Assembly: GCF_019396345.1 (NCBI RefSeq)
Contig: NZ_JAHKRM010000025.1
Coordinates: 124,001 to 188,000 of the forward strand
DNA length: 64,000 nt
From: Nonomuraea guangzhouensis
Lineage (GTDB): Bacteria > Actinomycetota > Actinomycetes > Streptosporangiales > Streptosporangiaceae
Direction of reading: 5' to 3'
Each line of letters begins with the position of its first letter. The stretch's first letter is position 1. The translations under genes and the position numbers were made by a program. The notes under the pieces are model-generated. The model ran no database searches and had not been told where the DNA came from. It worked only from the letters and a program-made list of their open reading frames with translations. Positions 15,714-25,400 of the stretch are shown in pieces.

Positions 15714-16889
15714 TTATGGCGAGGCGGTCCACCGCGGCCCGTCCGGGGTGTCCTCGACGAGCACGCCGCCGCTGAGCATGGCCGCCCGCAGCGCGTCGGC
15801 GTCCCCATAGCGGCCCTGCCCGCGCAGGTCGTCGCGGAACGACAGGAGGGGCTCGACGAGAGAGCGCAGGTTCGCGGTGGTGGACACCTCGGCCAGCCGG
15901 GCGATCAGCAGCCGCAGCAGCTCCCTCGCCTCGTCGACGCCGCCCGCGTCCTCCTCGGTGTCGGCCGCCCACTTGACCAGCTCCGCCTCCAGGTCGAGCA
16001 CGGCGCGGGCCGCTGCGACCAGGTCGGGCTCCGCCGCCGCGCACTGGAAGCGCCGCTCGCACGAGCGGGCCGTCTCCTCCAGGGTGATCTGGGCCGGCGC
16101 CGGAGCGGTCGCGGGGCGGGGCGGCGGAGCGGCCGCGGCGCGGCCGCCTTCGGCCAGGTGGCGAAGCTCCCCCAGGTCGATGCGGGTGCCCGCGGGCAGA
16201 ACCACCTGCGAGCCCGGACACCGTACGGTCAGCCCGCCGCGGCCCGCGACCTCGACGGTCTCGGCGTCGAGGTCGAGGACGACCGCGGTGTGCTCGTCGA
16301 TGCCGAGAACGGCCGTGCCGGGCGGCAGCTCTCGTTCCATCCGGGACAGCCGCCGCTCGCCCAGGTAGCAGTAGCGGGTGTCGTGGGTGCCGCCTTCGGC
16401 GTTGTCGAAGTGCGGGATCAGGACCGCGCGCAGGCCGAGCGCCGCCAGCAGGTCGAGGCCCTCGCGCCAGTGCGGCTCGGCGCCCACCTTGTAGATCTCG
16501 TAGACCGGCACCGTCGCGAGCCCGGCCGTGCAGGCGGCGGCCGAGGCCAGCACGGTGACGCCCTGGCGGGCGCGGACGCGGGCTCGCAGGTCGCCCGCCG
16601 TGGGCGTGGCCGTCCAGCGGTCGAGCGCGTACGTGGGACTGCCCGGACCGGAGAACACCCAGTCGGCTCCGGCCGCTCCGGTCGCCACCTCGACCTCCAG
16701 GCCGACGCTCCGGGCGAAGTATCGGCGGGCCCGGGCGGAGATGTCGGCCGCGTTCTCCTGAAAGGCGTAAGGGGTGTCGAGCAGCACGGCCCGGGCGCCC
16801 GCGCGCAGCCGCTTCGCGGCCGAGCGGTGGACCTCCACCATGGTCGGGCTCGTCTCGCCCGAACCCATGAGCACCAGCAATCCGGGCAT
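15714..16889 (-). CDS. Peptidase S51/cyanophycinase-like protein with CysRS-type tail
   Basis: 391 residues from ATG 16889 (GAGAGAGG upstream; a GTG at 16910 is possible). Residues 1-260 have the class-I-GAT-like S51 pattern: LLVLMGSGETSPTMVEVH, WVFSGPGSPTYALDRW, IPHFDNAEGGTHDTRYCYLG and VLGIDEHTAVVLD. The final 110 residues are helical and end RYGDADALRAAMLSGGVLV, DTPDGPRW, which closely resembles the extreme C-terminus of actinobacterial cysteinyl-tRNA synthetases. Members hydrolyse small peptides or act as amidases; the tail's role is unknown. It is in an operon with stomatin. Confidence 0.82.
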   Translation of the reverse strand: MPGLLVLMGSGETSPTMVEVHRSAAKRLRAGARAVLLDTPYAFQENAADISARARRYFARSVGLEVEVATGAAGADWVFSGPGSPTYALDRWTATPTAGDLRARVRARQGVTVLASAAACTAGLATVPVYEIYKVGAEPHWREGLDLLAALGLRAVLIPHFDNAEGGTHDTRYCYLGERRLSRMERELPPGTAVLGIDEHTAVVLDLDAETVEVAGRGGLTVRCPGSQVVLPAGTRIDLGELRHLAEGGRAAAAPPPRPATAPAPAQITLEETARSCERRFQCAAAEPDLVAAARAVLDLEAELVKWAADTEEDAGGVDEARELLRLLIARLAEVSTTANLRSLVEPLLSFRDDLRGQGRYGDADALRAAMLSGGVLVEDTPDGPRWTASP

Positions 16890-16953
16890 GCTGTCCGCCT
16901 CTCTCTTCACGCCCCACCGACCGTCAATCAGTGCGATCTGATCGCTTTTGCAC

Positions 16954-17499
16954 ATGACTGGCAGTAAGTTGTGGACGGTGACGGGAAGACACGTGGTCTC
17001 GGTCGAGACGCTCATGCTACGGGCGAGCACCGACAGTAGGTGGGCCTATCGGCGGGCCACCACCCTGCCGGGCCCCGGAGAGGCTCCCGACCAGGCGGCG
17101 CGGCGCGTCTGCGGAGTCGCGGCCGACGCACCCGCGACCGTCGTGCACTCCACGAGCTGGCGTTACCGGCCCGACGGAGAGATCGTCCTCACGTACGCGG
17201 TATGCCCCGATCCGGAGCCCGAGTTGCCGGCCATCGAGCTGCCCGCCCTGGAGATCGTCGGCGGCGACGCGCCCGCGACGCCCGCACCGGACCGGATCGA
17301 GGTGGCGAACGTCGTCGCGCACGCCATCCGGCACCTGGCGTTCCTGGTCGCCGAGGACCCGGTCGTGAGGCAGGCGCTCGCCCACCACCCGGACGTGATC
17401 ACGGCCCTGAACCCGGCGTTCAACCGAGCCTTCACCCCGTGGACCCAGAGGTACGCCACCGCCTTCGGCGGCCGAACGCCTGCATCGGTTTCTCGATGA
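16954..17499 (+). CDS. Conserved hypothetical protein
   Basis: 181 residues, no membrane segment. It has a WAYRRATTLPGPGEAPDQA start, a central beta-rich VVHSTSWRYRPDGEIVLTY segment and a C-terminal helical part (VVAHAIRHLAFLVAEDPVV). The first part faintly recalls NUDIX-like folds but lacks the NUDIX box. The start is uncertain: ATG 16954 and GTG 16978 both lack a ribosome site. Its 3' end overlaps the convergent acyltransferase by 68 bp. No function is assigned. Confidence 0.65.
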   Translation: MTGSKLWTVTGRHVVSVETLMLRASTDSRWAYRRATTLPGPGEAPDQAARRVCGVAADAPATVVHSTSWRYRPDGEIVLTYAVCPDPEPELPAIELPALEIVGGDAPATPAPDRIEVANVVAHAIRHLAFLVAEDPVVRQALAHHPDVITALNPAFNRAFTPWTQRYATAFGGRTPASVSR

Positions 17500-18634
17500 A
17501 GCGGTACGCCAGGGCGCTGGCCAGCAGGATCAGCGTCATCGCCAGCACGGCCAGGCCGAGCTGCAGCGGCAACGGCGACCGACGCAGGTCGCCGCTCACC
17601 TCGACGAAGTACTTCAGCAGCGGATGGTGCACCAGGTAAAGCGAGTAGCTGATCAGCCCGAGCCAGGTCAGCACCCTCGGCAGCCGCCGGCCGCGCAACG
17701 CCATCCCGCCCGCGAACGTCACACCGGCCAGCACGATCGTGGTGATCCACACATCCGGCTCGACCCACCACCAGCCCGACTCGATCGCCCAGACGGGGGC
17801 CAACGCGACCAGCGCCGCGGTGGCGGCCACCGGCCACAAACCGCCCGTGCCACGTTCCCACCGCTGGATCGCGGTCCCGGCGAACATGACGCTCAGCACG
17901 GCCACGCCCATCCAGGGCACCCGGCCGCCGAGGATCAGCAGCGCCACCGCCATCAGGCCCAGCACGCAGGCGGCCTGCGTACGGAATCTGCCGGAGATCA
18001 CGCACGCCAGCCCGGCGACGAACACCGCACCCGAGGCGTAGGCGAGCCAGCCGCCGTCCACCAAGGCCCCCGCGAGCAGCAACCCGACGATCACCGAGCC
18101 CGCGGCGAACAGCACCGCGAACAGGCCGCTCCGCTCGTGCTGCCGGGTCACGAACAGCGCGGTGACGATCAGGTAGAACACCATCTCGTACGAGAGCGTC
18201 CACATGGTGTCGGCGACACCGCCGACGCCCACCACGTCGAGCAGCATCGTCACGTGCCCCGCCACCGCCGCCCCGTCGCGGGGCACCTCTTCTCGCACCG
18301 GCACCCACCAGGCCGCCGCCAGCACCAGGGCGGCCACGGCGAGGTAGAGCGGGTAGAGCCGGAAGACCCGGCTGACCCAGAACGCCCGCACATCGCCGTG
18401 CCGCTCCAGCGACGTCGGGATGATGTAGCCACTGACCAGGAAGAACACCAAAATGCCGTAGACGCCCAGATTGAACCAGTACGGCCGGAGAGCCGGCAGG
18501 AACCAGGGCAGCAGGTGTTCGGCCACCACGGCGAGCGCCCCGATGCCGCGCAGGGCGTCGAGCCAGGCGAGGCGGGCCGGGGCAGGGGTCGTGCTGGACT
18601 GAGGTGTGGCGGGGGCGATCGACACCCGCCCCAA
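17432..18634 (-). CDS. Acyltransferase 3 (OafA/YrhL-type) membrane protein
   Basis: 400 residues with about ten membrane helices. Signature residues: RLAWLDALRGIGALAVVAEH (family Arg/Asp/Ala-rich start with the conserved His), FFLVSGYIIPTSL, and FRLYPLYLAVA. The fold moves acyl groups from the cytoplasm to sugars outside. Its substrate could be an exported glycan or natural product; nothing adjacent tells which. The C-terminus is basic (GRRRRWR). The last 68 bp overlap the convergent hypothetical gene, so one of the two ends may be slightly longer than functionally needed. Confidence 0.88.
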   Translation of the reverse strand: MGRVSIAPATPQSSTTPAPARLAWLDALRGIGALAVVAEHLLPWFLPALRPYWFNLGVYGILVFFLVSGYIIPTSLERHGDVRAFWVSRVFRLYPLYLAVAALVLAAAWWVPVREEVPRDGAAVAGHVTMLLDVVGVGGVADTMWTLSYEMVFYLIVTALFVTRQHERSGLFAVLFAAGSVIVGLLLAGALVDGGWLAYASGAVFVAGLACVISGRFRTQAACVLGLMAVALLILGGRVPWMGVAVLSVMFAGTAIQRWERGTGGLWPVAATAALVALAPVWAIESGWWWVEPDVWITTIVLAGVTFAGGMALRGRRLPRVLTWLGLISYSLYLVHHPLLKYFVEVSGDLRRSPLPLQLGLAVLAMTLILLASALAYRFIEKPMQAFGRRRRWRTSGSTG

Positions 18635-18668
18635 CCTACCCGCACCCGAACCAGTAAGGCCCCGGGAT

Positions 18669-19751
18669 TCAGCGGTGGCTGGTCAGCGGGGCGTGGTGGT
18701 CGGCGCCGGCCGGGCCGTGCGGGTCGGTGTGCACGGTGGCGGCGCGTAGTTTGGGCAGGTCGTGGATGAGGCGGTGTTCGGCCGCCACCGCCACCGCGTG
18801 CGCGTCCACGAGCGACAGGTGGTGGCTCACCAGGATGTCCACCTCGGCGTGCAGCGCGTGGCCGATCCAGCGCAGCCGTACGGAGCCGACGCGTTCGACC
18901 CCCTCGACGCCGCCCAGGATGGCTTCGGCCTCGTCGACGAGGGCCGGGTCGACGGCGTCCATCAGCCGGTGGTAGATCTCGCGGGCGGCGTCGCGCAGCA
19001 CGAAGCAGATGGCGACGGTGATGAGCAGGCCGACGATCGGGTCGGCGAGCGGGAAGCCCAGCGCCGCGCCGCCCGCGCCGATGAGCACGGCGAGGGAGGT
19101 GAAGCCGTCGGTCCTGGCGTGCAGCCCGTCGGCGACCAGCGCGGCGGAGCCGATCTGCCTGCCGACCCCGATCCGGTAGCGGGCCACCCACTCGTTGCCG
19201 AGGAACCCGACCACGGCCGCCGCGGCGACCCACCCGACGGCCCGCATGTCCCGCGGATCGAACAGCCGCGTGATCGCCTCGTACCCGGCCAGCCCGGCGG
19301 AGGCGGCGATGATCAGCACGATGGCGATGCCGGCGAGGTCCTCGGCCCTGCCGTACCCGTAGGTGAAGCGGCGGGTGGCGGCGCGGCGGCCGAGCGAGAA
19401 CGCGATCGCGAGCGGCACGGCGGTGAGCGCGTCGGCGACGTTGTGCAGCGTGTCGCCGAGCAGCGCGACGGAGCCGGACATGACGACGATCACGGCCTGG
19501 ACGGCGGCGGTGACCAGCAGCACACCGAACGAGACGGCCAGCACGCGCAGCCCACGACTGCTGCCCTCCAGGGCGGCGTCGGTCTTGTCGGCGCTGTCGT
19601 GGCTGTGCGGCGCGAGGGCATGCCCGACCTTCGAGACCAGCCCCTTGATCCCGCGCTTGCCCTCAAGCTCATGCCCGTGCCCATGACCGTGGCCGTGCCC
19701 GTGCCCGTGCTCGGGTCCGGCTGAAGCGCTGGAATCGTGCTGCCCGGTCAT
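18669..19751 (-). CDS. Cation diffusion facilitator (CDF) metal exporter
   Basis: 360 residues from ATG 19751 (GAGGAG upstream). A His-Gly repeat (about 13 residues, HGHGHGHGHG) and a second His patch (HSHDS) precede six membrane helices. Metal-site motifs in helices II and V are GDTLHNVADAL and ADGLHARTDGFTS. A cytoplasmic C-terminal domain (HAEVDILVSHHLSLVDAH) completes the CDF plan. It likely exports zinc, cobalt or nickel by proton exchange. It diverges from an ArsR-family sensor, a standard metal-responsive pair. Confidence 0.92.
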   Translation of the reverse strand: MTGQHDSSASAGPEHGHGHGHGHGHGHELEGKRGIKGLVSKVGHALAPHSHDSADKTDAALEGSSRGLRVLAVSFGVLLVTAAVQAVIVVMSGSVALLGDTLHNVADALTAVPLAIAFSLGRRAATRRFTYGYGRAEDLAGIAIVLIIAASAGLAGYEAITRLFDPRDMRAVGWVAAAAVVGFLGNEWVARYRIGVGRQIGSAALVADGLHARTDGFTSLAVLIGAGGAALGFPLADPIVGLLITVAICFVLRDAAREIYHRLMDAVDPALVDEAEAILGGVEGVERVGSVRLRWIGHALHAEVDILVSHHLSLVDAHAVAVAAEHRLIHDLPKLRAATVHTDPHGPAGADHHAPLTSHR

Positions 19752-19787
19752 GGCGCTCCTCACTTGCACGACGAATCCGCGCAAGCC

Positions 19788-19799
19788 ACTATATGTAGT
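19788..19799. promoter_or_regulatory. ArsR operator/promoter candidate
   Basis: ACTA-TATG-TAGT inverted repeat ending one base before the ATG of the ArsR gene. TATATG inside it fits a -10 box, so the ArsR mRNA may be leaderless and directly blocked by its own product. Confidence 0.5.
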
Positions 19800-19800
19800 C

Positions 19801-20157
19801 ATGTACGCACGCGACAACGTCTCAGGTGCCACCCAAACGCAAGAGCAACCCACTTCCGCGCAGGTGAACAGCGCCGTCGACGCGTTCCGCATGCTCAGCG
19901 ACGCCACCCGGCTCAGGCTCATGTGGCAGCTGGCGTCAGGCGAGCTGGACGTGAACTCGCTCTCGGAAGCGGTCGGCGTGGCCCGTCCGTCGGTCTCCCA
20001 GCACCTGGCCAAGCTCCGCCTGGCGGGCCTGGTCGACACCCGCAGGGACGGCCGCCGCGTGCTCTACCGCGCCCGCGACGGCCACGTCCGCGCGCTCATC
20101 GCCGAGGCCCTCTTCCACGCCGACCACGAGGTCTCCGGGCTACCACCGCACGACTAA
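19801..20157 (+). CDS. ArsR/SmtB-family metal-sensing repressor
   Basis: 118 residues. Winged helix LNS LSEAVGVARPSVSQHLAKL with wing RRDGRRVLYRARDGHVRAL; the last helix carries H and D residues (EALFHADHE) in the alpha-5 metal-site position used by CzrA/NmtR-type zinc or nickel sensors. The start at 19801 is chosen because an upstream in-frame ATG (19750) overlaps the exporter's start. It should repress the divergent CDF gene until metal binds. Confidence 0.9.
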   Translation: MYARDNVSGATQTQEQPTSAQVNSAVDAFRMLSDATRLRLMWQLASGELDVNSLSEAVGVARPSVSQHLAKLRLAGLVDTRRDGRRVLYRARDGHVRALIAEALFHADHEVSGLPPHD

Positions 20158-20167
20158 CCTGCGGGCA

Positions 20168-21331
20168 TCACCAGCCGATGTGGTTCTTGCCGGAGACGAG
20201 CGAGCGGGCGATGACCAGCCGCTGGACGTCGTTGGTCCCCTCGCCGATGGCCATCAGCGGCGCGTCCCGGTAGAGCCGCTCGACGACGAACTCCTGCGAA
20301 TAGCCATAACCACCATGAATGCGCATCGACTCCAGCGACGCCTTCAAGGCCACCTCGGAGGCGAAGTATTTGGCCATCCCCGCCTCCATGTCGACCCGCT
20401 TCCCGCTGTCGGCCTGCGAGGCCGCCCAGTAGGTCAGCAGCCTGGCGGCCTGGATCTCGGTCGCCATGTCGGCCAGTTTGAGCTGTACGGCCTGGAAGTC
20501 GGCGATGGGCTGGCCGAAGGCGTTCCGCTCGCGGGCGTAGCCGATCGCGGCGTCGTAGGCGGCCTGGGCGACGCCGACCGCGCGGGCGGCAATGTTGATC
20601 CGCCCGATCTCCAGCCCGCCGAGCACCTGCTGCATGCCGCGCCCCTCGACCCCGCCGAGCAGCGCGTCCACGGGCACGCGTACGCCGTCGAGCACGACCT
20701 CGCACGTCTCGGTCCCCTTGTAGCCGAGCTTGGGCAGGTCCCGGCTGACCCCGAAACCCTCGGCCGCCGGATCGACGAGCAACACCGACATCCCCTTGTG
20801 CGCGGGCTCGGTGACGGACGTCTTCACGAGTACGGGCAGCGGGTCGGCATGGCGGGCGTTGGTGATCCATGTCTTGGTGCCGGTCACCACATAGTGATCG
20901 CCATCACGGACCGCCCGGGTCTGGATCCCCTGCAGATCCGTCCCGGCACCGGGCTCGGTGAGCGCGATCCCGGTACGGCGGGCCCCGGTGGCCAGATCGG
21001 CGAGATGGCGCGACTTCTGCTCCTCGGTGCCGTGGCGGGCGATCATCCAGCAGGCCAGCGAATGAGACCCGATGGTCCCGGCGACCCCCATCCAGCCCCG
21101 GGCGATCTCCTCGAAGACCAGGGCGAACGACACCATGTCCGCCCCGAGCCCGCCGTACTCCTCGGGCACCGTCAGTCCGAAGAGCCCCATCGCCTTCATC
21201 TTGTCCACGATCTCGGTGGGGTAGCGACCGGAGTGCTCCCACTCGATGGCGACGGGCATGATCTCTTTGTCGACGAACGCCCGCAGGGTCTCCCGGAAGG
21301 CCCTCTGGTCATCGTTCAGCTGGAAATCCAC
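20168..21331 (-). CDS. Acyl-CoA dehydrogenase
   Basis: 387 residues from GTG 21331 with GAGGAGGAG upstream. Three-domain ACAD: helical start (DDQRAFRETLRAFVDKEI), beta domain with GIALTEPGAGTDLQGIQT and TGTKTWITNA, and the C-terminal helix bundle. The catalytic base is in LMAIGEGTNDVQR, the usual position of short-chain enzymes. It oxidises an acyl-CoA to the enoyl-CoA with FAD, passing electrons to ETF. No other beta-oxidation gene is nearby, so the chain-length preference is unknown. Confidence 0.93.
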   Translation of the reverse strand: MDFQLNDDQRAFRETLRAFVDKEIMPVAIEWEHSGRYPTEIVDKMKAMGLFGLTVPEEYGGLGADMVSFALVFEEIARGWMGVAGTIGSHSLACWMIARHGTEEQKSRHLADLATGARRTGIALTEPGAGTDLQGIQTRAVRDGDHYVVTGTKTWITNARHADPLPVLVKTSVTEPAHKGMSVLLVDPAAEGFGVSRDLPKLGYKGTETCEVVLDGVRVPVDALLGGVEGRGMQQVLGGLEIGRINIAARAVGVAQAAYDAAIGYARERNAFGQPIADFQAVQLKLADMATEIQAARLLTYWAASQADSGKRVDMEAGMAKYFASEVALKASLESMRIHGGYGYSQEFVVERLYRDAPLMAIGEGTNDVQRLVIARSLVSGKNHIGW

Positions 21332-21490
21332 CGGCTCCTCCTCAGAAAAACCACGGCCGGGGCCAAGAATACGCGCGTCGAAAACCCCGGCCCCGCCCAC
21401 CGGAGGAGCGTTTCCCTGGACAGACCTCAGCCCTGTACGGCGGGTGGGGTCCACCGGGCCGGCCGTACAAGAAAGGGCTTGTCGTTGAAG

Positions 21491-21607
21491 ACGCCGATCA
21501 GCGGAAAGGCCCGCCGCCAGAGACGCCGATCGGCGGCCGACCACAGAAAAGGTCGCCCCCCAAACGCCGATCAGCGGCCGACCACAGAAAGGGCCCGGCC
21601 GCTGATC
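21491..21607. repeat. Direct repeats ending in a hairpin
   Basis: The word ACGCCGATCRGCGG begins at 21491, 21523 and 21564; the last two share about 27 bases (through GCCGACCACAGAAA). It fills part of the 300-bp gap between the ACAD start and the ACT gene. The rest of the gap shows nothing beyond the ACAD ribosome site. Confidence 0.75.
21569..21607 (-). terminator. Hairpin terminator after ACT gene
   Basis: A perfect twelve-base stem (GATCAGCGGCCG and its complement) with a 15-base loop, about 25 bp past the stop of the ACT-domain gene. It uses the last copy of the local direct repeat as one arm. Confidence 0.75.
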
Positions 21608-21631
21608 AGAAGGTCTGCCGGCAGGGAGCGG

Positions 21632-22264
21632 TCACCGGCCGACTTCGGAGATCGGTGTGGGGAGCACAGGGGAGAGTTTGGAGACGACGGCGACGATGCG
21701 GGCCGCGCGTTCGAGTTCGGCGCGGTGGAAATGCGGCCCCTCCGCCCGTGCGACGACCACGTGCAGCCCATGGGTGGCCACCGGCAGCAGCATCAGCCGC
21801 AGATCGTCGGCCGCCCGCGTGGCGGCCCTGAGCGGCGGCGGTTCGGACAGTGCGAACACCGCCGGCGCGGTCACGCTGGCATGGCGGACGACGTCACCCG
21901 CCAGCGCCAGCGACCACTCCGCGCCGCAGAGCCCCGGCAACGCGTCCACCAGGGTCGCGATCCCCCGCGACGGCTCCGACGCGACGTGCATCAGCAGGTC
22001 GTAGTCAGGTGCCGCGCCCGGTATGTCCTTGGTCGGCCAGGCGCCCTCGACGCGTACGCCCGGCACCGCGGAGAGCCGGTCGCGTACCTCGTCCGCGGTC
22101 ACCGTCCCCGGCCAGGACACCGTGAAGTCGTCCACCGCCCGGCCCGTCTCCCGTTCCAGCACGGTGACCTGCAGGATGTCGGCGCCCAGCGCGCCAAGCG
22201 CCCGCGCGACCTGGCCCAGGCCCCCGGGCCGGTCCGGCAGCGACACCCTCACTCTGAGCAGCAT
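21632..22264 (-). CDS. ACT-domain amino-acid-binding protein
   Basis: 210 residues with GAAAGGGGG as ribosome site. The N-terminal 70 residues form an ACT domain (RVRVSLPDRPGGLGQVARAL, GADILQVTVLERETGRAVDD). The remainder is a GAF-like beta/helix domain (WSLALAGDVVRHASVTAP, LLPVATHGLHVVVARAE). Such stand-alone ACT proteins of actinomycetes are thought to sense amino acids; no partner enzyme is adjacent. It is transcribed alone. Confidence 0.82.
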   Translation of the reverse strand: MLLRVRVSLPDRPGGLGQVARALGALGADILQVTVLERETGRAVDDFTVSWPGTVTADEVRDRLSAVPGVRVEGAWPTKDIPGAAPDYDLLMHVASEPSRGIATLVDALPGLCGAEWSLALAGDVVRHASVTAPAVFALSEPPPLRAATRAADDLRLMLLPVATHGLHVVVARAEGPHFHRAELERAARIVAVVSKLSPVLPTPISEVGR

Positions 22265-22398
22265 GACCCGCCCCCTTTCAAGAGGCTCTCACAGTGCCCG
22301 CGGAAGGTTTCCAGCATGTTCCACGCATATGTCATGCATGCTGCGGTTATATCCAAGGATCGACCGCTAATCCGGCATTGACGATAAAGGTTCGCCCA

Positions 22399-22428
22399 GC
22401 GCCACCTGCGGCTTTGCGCAGGCGGCGC
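22399..22428 (-). terminator. Hairpin terminator after P450 gene
   Basis: On the minus strand GCGCCGCCTGCG pairs with CGCAGGTGGCGC (11 of 12) around a six-base loop, 31 bp past the stop of the P450 gene. Confidence 0.7.
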
Positions 22429-22458
22429 CCAAGAGCGTGGAGATCAGCGGAACCCGGA

Positions 22459-25400
22459 TCAGGCGAACACGTCCTGCTGGTAACGGCCCTGCTCCTCCAG
22501 AGCGGCCAGCCAGCCCGCTCCGTCCGCACCGGTCTTGTCCCGGTGGATCGCGAGCAACGCCCGCCGCACCGCGGGCGCCATGCGCAGCCCGTCGCCGCAG
22601 ACGTACACGTGCGCCCCCGCCTCCAGCAGTTCCCACACCTCGTCCGCCCGCGCAGCGACCGCGTCCTGCACGAACCGGTACGGATGCCCGGGCACCGCCG
22701 AGTAGGCCATGCTCACGTGCACCCCGTCAGCCGCCGCCCAGTCCTCCACCTCGGCCCGGTAGAGCCAGTCGTGCTTGGGATGGCGGCACCCGGGGAACAC
22801 CTCGGCCCGCCCGGTGGCCCCGGTCAGCGCCCGCTCCTCCAGGAACCCCCGCAACGGCGCGAACCCGGTGCCCGGACCGACGAGGACCACCGGCGTGGCG
22901 GGGTCCTCGGGCAGCCGGAACGGCGGCGCGGGCACCCGGATGTAGCCGTAGAAGGTCTCTCCGGGAGCCAGCCCGGCCAGGTAGGCCGAGCACATCCCGC
23001 GGTACTCGCCGCTGCCCGACCAGGCGGGCCCCTCCACCAGCCCGACGGTGATCCGGACCAGCCCGGGGTCGGCCAGCGGCGAGGAGGAGACGGAGTAGTA
23101 GCGCGGCCTGATCGGCCCGGCCATCTCCAGGAAGACCGGCAGCGGCAGCTCGATCGCCGGGAAGCGGTCGAGCAGCGCCAGCGGCGAGACCCGCTTGGCC
23201 AGGATCTCGTCGGCGTAGTCGGTGGTCAGCGCGTCGAGCTGGCCGCGCGTCCACGGGCACGAGGTGTGCGCGGCCAGGGCCTCCAGGTCCGACCTGGTGG
23301 CCACCTCCTGGAGCTCGGCGAACTCGGTCAGCAGCAGCCCGGCCGTCACCGGCGTGTCCACGGGCAGGTGCGTGGCCCCGCTGGTGCGCAGCCGTACCAC
23401 CTGCTCGCGGGGGACGCGCAGGCAGCGCAGCGCCCACTCCACCAGTTCCGGGTCGTTCTTGGCGAAGGCGGCCACGTGGTCGCCCGCCGAGTAGGTCACG
23501 CCCTCGGGCAGCCTGGCCACGATCGACCGGACGCCGGGCCGCGGCGCCTCCAGCGAGAAGTCCCACAGCCCGGCCGGGTCGCCGGTCAGCTCCTCGTTGG
23601 ACACCACGGTCAGCGGGAACGCCCGCGCGGAGACGACCGAGGGCCGCACCTCCGCCTCGCTGAGCACCTCCATCTGGTAGCGCGGCCCCGCGTCGGCGGC
23701 CGAGGCGCTGTACTCCTCCGCAGTCGCCGCCCACAGCTTGGCGGTCCACGCCGACACGTCGCCGTCGAAGTCGCCGTCGGCGTCGGCCTCGCCCCGCTCG
23801 ATCAGGGGCACGGCACCGGCCGCCGTCAGCTTGGCGAAGGCGCGGCGGGGGAAGTCCTGGTACGTGGGCCACTGGGTGTTGCCGCAGCCCAGCAGCGCCA
23901 GCCGTACCCCCGACAGGTCGGGCAGCTCCGCCAGCGCGTCGAAGCGCTGGGCGTTGTCCGGCGCCTTGCCGTTGTAGGAGGAGGCGACCACCAGGAGCAG
24001 CCCGTCACTGGGCGGGTCGAGCTCGTCGAGGGTGGTCAGCGTGGTCGCGAAGCCGGCCCGCCCGGCGCGCTCGGCCAGCCGCTCGGCGATGTCGGCGCAG
24101 GTGCCCAGGTTGGAGCCGTAGGCGATGGTGAGCGCGACGCCGGTGACGGCGATGTCCTGCTGCTCGGCCACCTCGACCGGCTGCTCCAGCACGGCGGCGC
24201 GCTCGTGGGGCCGGCGCTCGCGGACCCGGACGGTGAACCCGTCGGGCTTCAGGGTGAGTGTCTGCTTGATCTTCATCTTGTAGACGGCCGGGTCGGAGAC
24301 GGCGAAGCGGCGCAGGACCATCGCCAGCGCCAGCCTGGCCTCGGTGAGCGCGAACTGGCGGCCGATGCAGGCCCGCTCGCCGTTGCCGAACGGCTTGTAG
24401 GCGGCGGGGTGGTGGTGGTGCTTGTTCTCGGGCAGCCAGCGGTCGATGTCGAACTCGTCGGGGCGCTCCCACGCCTTCGGGTTGCGGTGCAGCGACGGCA
24501 GCAGGATGACGACCGGCGTGCCCGCCGGCACCGCGTACTCGCCGCCCAGGGTGGTGTCCTCGATGGCGTTCACGCTGATGGCCGGGATCGGGGACCAGGA
24601 GCGCAGCGTCTCCTCCAGGATCCGGGAGATCACGTCCAGCTTCATGACCGTCTCGTAGGACGGCGGCTCGTCGCCCGGCAGCAGCCGGTCGACCTCGTCA
24701 TAGGCCAGGGCGAGGGTGTGGGGGTCGCGCAGCAGGTTGTACAGCGCGAAGGAGAGCAGGCCGCTGGTGGTCTCGTGCCCGGCGATCAGGAAGGTGAGGA
24801 CCTGGTTGCGGATGTTCTCGTCGGACAGCCGGGCGCCGGTCTGCGGGTCGGACGCCTCCAGCATCAGGCCGAGCAGGTCCTTCGTGGCCGCGCCGCCCTC
24901 CGCGCGGCGCCGCCTGATCACGTCGTCGACCAGCTCGCGCATCAGCTCGATGTCGGCCCGGTAGCCGACCTCCTGCTTACGCTTGAGCTTGGTGACGACG
25001 GGGAGCTGCTGGTTGCGCAGCATCGCCTCGGTCAGGGCGCCGCCCATCGCGGTCAGGAACGGGTGCAGCTCCGGCGAGTCGAAGGAGTCGAACCGGTAGC
25101 CGAACCCGGTCAGCGAGATCGTGTCGAGGGTGAGCCGGGTCATGTCGTCGGCCACCGGCAGATCCTGCCCCGGCCGTCCCGCCCAGGACTCGACGAGCTG
25201 CTCGGCGACCTCCAGCATCTGCGGGTAGTACGCCTTCATCGACCGCTGGCTGAAGGCCGGCATCAGGATCCGGTGCGCATGGCCCCAGACGGGCTCGTCC
25301 GGCCGGGCGGTGAACAGCCCGTCACCGGCGAAGTCGCGGACGATCGACAGGGGCGGGTTGATCTCCTTGCGGAAGCGCGTCTCGTCACACGCCTCGGCCA

